Below, piece by piece: positions 62,770 to 64,000 of a DNA stretch of 64,000 bases (the stretch's first letter is position 1; each line of letters starts with the position of its first letter). The notes below the pieces were generated by a model. That model did not search any database. It worked only from the letters and a program-made list of their open reading frames with translations, and was not told the DNA's origin. Both the position numbers and the translations under genes were made by a program. This DNA is from Vibrio hippocampi (GTDB taxonomy: Bacteria > Pseudomonadota > Gammaproteobacteria > Enterobacterales > Vibrionaceae): assembly GCF_921292975.1 (NCBI RefSeq), contig NZ_CAKLCM010000003.1, forward strand, positions 496,001-560,000, written 5' to 3'.

Positions 62770-62793
62770 GCTCCTTAGCTCAGCGGGTTAAGA
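62770..62793 (+). other. Possible 5' tRNA fragment (D-arm)
   Basis: GCTCCTTAGCTCAGCGGGTT resembles the acceptor and D-arm of a bacterial tRNA. No anticodon or T-arm follows, so it is not a functional tRNA. It may be a remnant from recombination at a tRNA gene. Confidence 0.35.
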
Positions 62794-62890
62794 AGGTTGT
62801 TTTAGCTGTCATGGAATAGTCTTAAAGCTGTCATGTCAATGTTACATAGCAAACGTAACTTAACAGACGGAATTTAGAAGGAGTTAACCC

Positions 62891-62989
62891 ATGAAAAAAA
62901 TGAGACGTGCTCAACTTCATCGTTGCCGAATCCAATACTGGAAAGAGACAAATCAAAAGTCGAACGGCAAAGATAAAGCGCAAGCATAA
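62891..62989 (+). CDS. Small basic protein, 32 residues
   Basis: An ORF too short for usual calling: MKKMRRAQLHRCRIQYWKET then NQKSNGKDKAQA, strongly basic. AGGAGTT lies 8-12 bases before the ATG, and a terminator follows 29 bp after the stop, so it looks like a transcribed unit. I do not recognise a family. It may be a chromosomal small protein similar to those near alx-type genes; no evidence for that here. Confidence 0.5.
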   Translation: MKKMRRAQLHRCRIQYWKETNQKSNGKDKAQA

Positions 62990-63017
62990 CAATAAAATTT
63001 AATCCAAAAAGACGTGA

Positions 63018-63046
63018 AACCAGCCTCCCTACAGTGCTGGTTTTTT
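63018..63046 (+). terminator. Rho-independent terminator after the small ORF
   Basis: AACCAGC/GCTGGTT stem, 11-base loop, six T residues. Confidence 0.85.
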
Positions 63047-63114
63047 GCTTTTTGAGCGGTAGCACTTTTTTCCATATTACATCTAGACAAAGGTGATACT
63101 GCTCCATATAATCG

Positions 63115-63262
63115 CTCTCGTTTTGGGGAGTAGTCACCCGTTTATTTGTCGTCATCTCGTTAAGCAAACGCTTATCCGGCAAATATAAGTACCGCAATCA
63201 ACCCTTGTTTGTGATAGGTAATCACTTATTCACAGCGAGTCGGTACTTTGACGAGACCAACG
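63115..63262 (+). promoter_or_regulatory. yybP-ykoY (Mn2+-sensing) riboswitch-like leader of alx
   Basis: Contains TTTTGGGGAGTAGTCACCCG, the conserved GGGGAGUA of the yybP-ykoY element, then CGTCATCTCG, and about 110 bases later GACGAGACCAACGC, matching its GAGACC end. It precedes a TerC/Alx gene, as in E. coli, where this riboswitch controls alx. The fold was checked only by eye. Confidence 0.7.
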
Positions 63263-63270
63263 CATTCAAA

Positions 63271-63305
63271 GCCCAGTCTGCTTAACCGCACTGGGGTGAT
63301 TTTTG
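63271..63305 (+). terminator. Possible riboswitch-controlled terminator
   Basis: CCCAGT/ACTGGG stem with a 12-base loop and GTGATTTTT after it, directly downstream of the aptamer. Confidence 0.5.
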
Positions 63306-63308
63306 TAT

Positions 63309-63344
63309 GCGGAAGGTCAGAACCCAACCTGTTCCTCCTTCCGC
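63309..63344 (+). promoter_or_regulatory. Hairpin close to the alx ribosome site
   Basis: GCGGAAGG (63309-63316) pairs with CCTTCCGC (63337-63344); the ribosome site CTGGAGG begins just after it. It may tune translation initiation. Confidence 0.55.
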
Positions 63345-63356
63345 CTGGAGGACGCT

Positions 63357-64000
63357 ATGACCCCGTCAATGTATATTTCATTCTTTGTCTTAACGCTGCT
63401 AATGGTCGCTTTAGACATCTATCAAACCCGTGGTGGGAATATCACCATTCGTAAAGCCGCTGTTTGGAGTGTTTTTTGGTTTCTGTCAGCTTTTCTATTT
63501 GCGGGTACCATTTTTCTGTTCTGGGATTTCTACGCACCAACTAGCGAATATACGCCTCTTAAGGCGACCATATCGTTTTTAACAGGCTACTTATTAGAGA
63601 AGTCACTCAGTGTCGATAATCTCTTCGTGTTTGCGATTATCTTCCATCAATACACCGTTCCTAAGCACCTTAGACCAAGAGCGTTACTGTGGGGCGTTAT
63701 CGGTGCATTGGTACTGCGTGCGCTCATGATTACGGTCGGGGTACAATTGTTAGAACAGTTCCACTGGGTGATGTACCTGTTTGCCGCTTTCCTTATCTGG
63801 ACTGGTGTTCAGTTGGCGCGTGAAAGTGATGATGGGGAAGAGGAGATCAGCCCTCTGCCTGAACGTTTGATTAGGAGAATGGTGCCGATTTCGGACGAGT
63901 TCCGTGGCAACAGCCTGTCTGTGGTTGAAAATGGCAAGCGCATCTTTACACCGATGTTGGTGGTGATTGGTGTGATTGCGTTTATGGATATTATGTTTGC
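63357..64000 (+). CDS. alx: TerC/Alx-family membrane protein, 3' truncated by window edge
   Basis: Inner-membrane protein linked to Mn2+ homeostasis or export. 214 residues are visible: several hydrophobic helices, with the TerC signature FLTGYLLEKSLSVDNLFVFAIIF (acidic EKSLSVDN in a helix) and FMDIMFA at the window end. GGAGG lies six bases before the ATG. The riboswitch-like leader upstream supports the assignment to the alx branch. Confidence 0.9.
   Translation, partial: MTPSMYISFFVLTLLMVALDIYQTRGGNITIRKAAVWSVFWFLSAFLFAGTIFLFWDFYAPTSEYTPLKATISFLTGYLLEKSLSVDNLFVFAIIFHQYTVPKHLRPRALLWGVIGALVLRALMITVGVQLLEQFHWVMYLFAAFLIWTGVQLARESDDGEEEISPLPERLIRRMVPISDEFRGNSLSVVENGKRIFTPMLVVIGVIAFMDIMF

Larger units (their letters stand above)
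62121..62890. other. Degenerate intergenic region with gene fragments
   Basis: 770 bp without an intact gene. It contains a PhzF fragment (62402-62482), a tRNA-like 5' fragment (62770-62793), an inverted repeat CAGCACC...GGTGCTG around 62500-62555, and a directly repeated AGCTGTCATG (near 62808 and 62826). A basic 42-codon frame at 62117-62245 is probably not a gene. Confidence 0.6.

Noticed and set aside
62874..63197. 107-codon minus-strand frame between the small ORF and the riboswitch
   Set aside because: It runs through a terminator and the conserved riboswitch-like leader and has no family resemblance.

Overview
The window looks like chromosomal DNA of a nitrogen-fixing marine gammaproteobacterium, most likely a Vibrio. 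Reasons: nif proteins of the Klebsiella/Azotobacter type, a NifL-NifA pair, a nif-linked rnf operon, a CatB-like acetyltransferase of the Vibrio type, CreBCD, and a Vibrio-type integron attC site. I cannot name the species from sequence alone.

Layout. 0-4.7 kb: 3' end of an allantoate/N-carbamoyl amino acid amidohydrolase gene, a DUF5718-like gene, a two-gene ChrA chromate transporter, catB and a DUF2959 lipoprotein gene. 4.8-14.2 kb: first nif block, nifHDKTY and then nifENX-fdx. 14.2-31 kb: about 17 kb of non-nif genes (a ParB-like/pyrophosphatase fusion, a frameshifted nucleotidyltransferase, an SMR pump, a di-haem peroxidase, a DEAD-box helicase, TetR with an EamA exporter, TrmO, an M42 peptidase, a large lipoprotein, AzlCD). 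31-51.6 kb: second nif block, nifUSVWZM-modABC, a diguanylate cyclase, then leftward nifB-fdx-nifQ and nifL-nifA, then rightward rnfABCDGEH-nifF. 51.8-58 kb: accessory DNA with mazEF, DUF3820 and DUF1456 genes, a decayed gene, and an integron-type cassette carrying a DUF4062 gene whose attC is split by an IS4-like element. 58-62.1 kb: creBCD and a DUF2809 gene. 62.1-64 kb: gene remnants, a 32-residue ORF, and a yybP-ykoY-like leader in front of a truncated alx/terC gene.

How the nif genes fit together. NifHDK is the Mo nitrogenase. NifB, E, N, X, Y, Q, V and ModABC supply molybdate, homocitrate and FeMo-cofactor. NifU, S, Z, M and W build or protect the clusters and the proteins. Rnf, NifF and two ferredoxins supply low-potential electrons. 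NifL-NifA is the regulatory pair. I found a TGT-N10-ACA NifA site plus a GG-N10-GC sigma-54 promoter before each of five units: nifH, nifE, nifU, nifB and rnfA. The nifL promoter is weaker.

The most unusual pattern is a set of codon-phased tandem duplications (15 or 18 bp units) in at least seven genes of the nif regions (nifN, nifS, nifW, nifZ, modA, nifB, nifA). They are mostly at protein ends or in a linker, and similar 15, 16 and 25 bp repeats occur between genes. The second highlight is the attC cassette with its IS insertion and a 9-bp target duplication.
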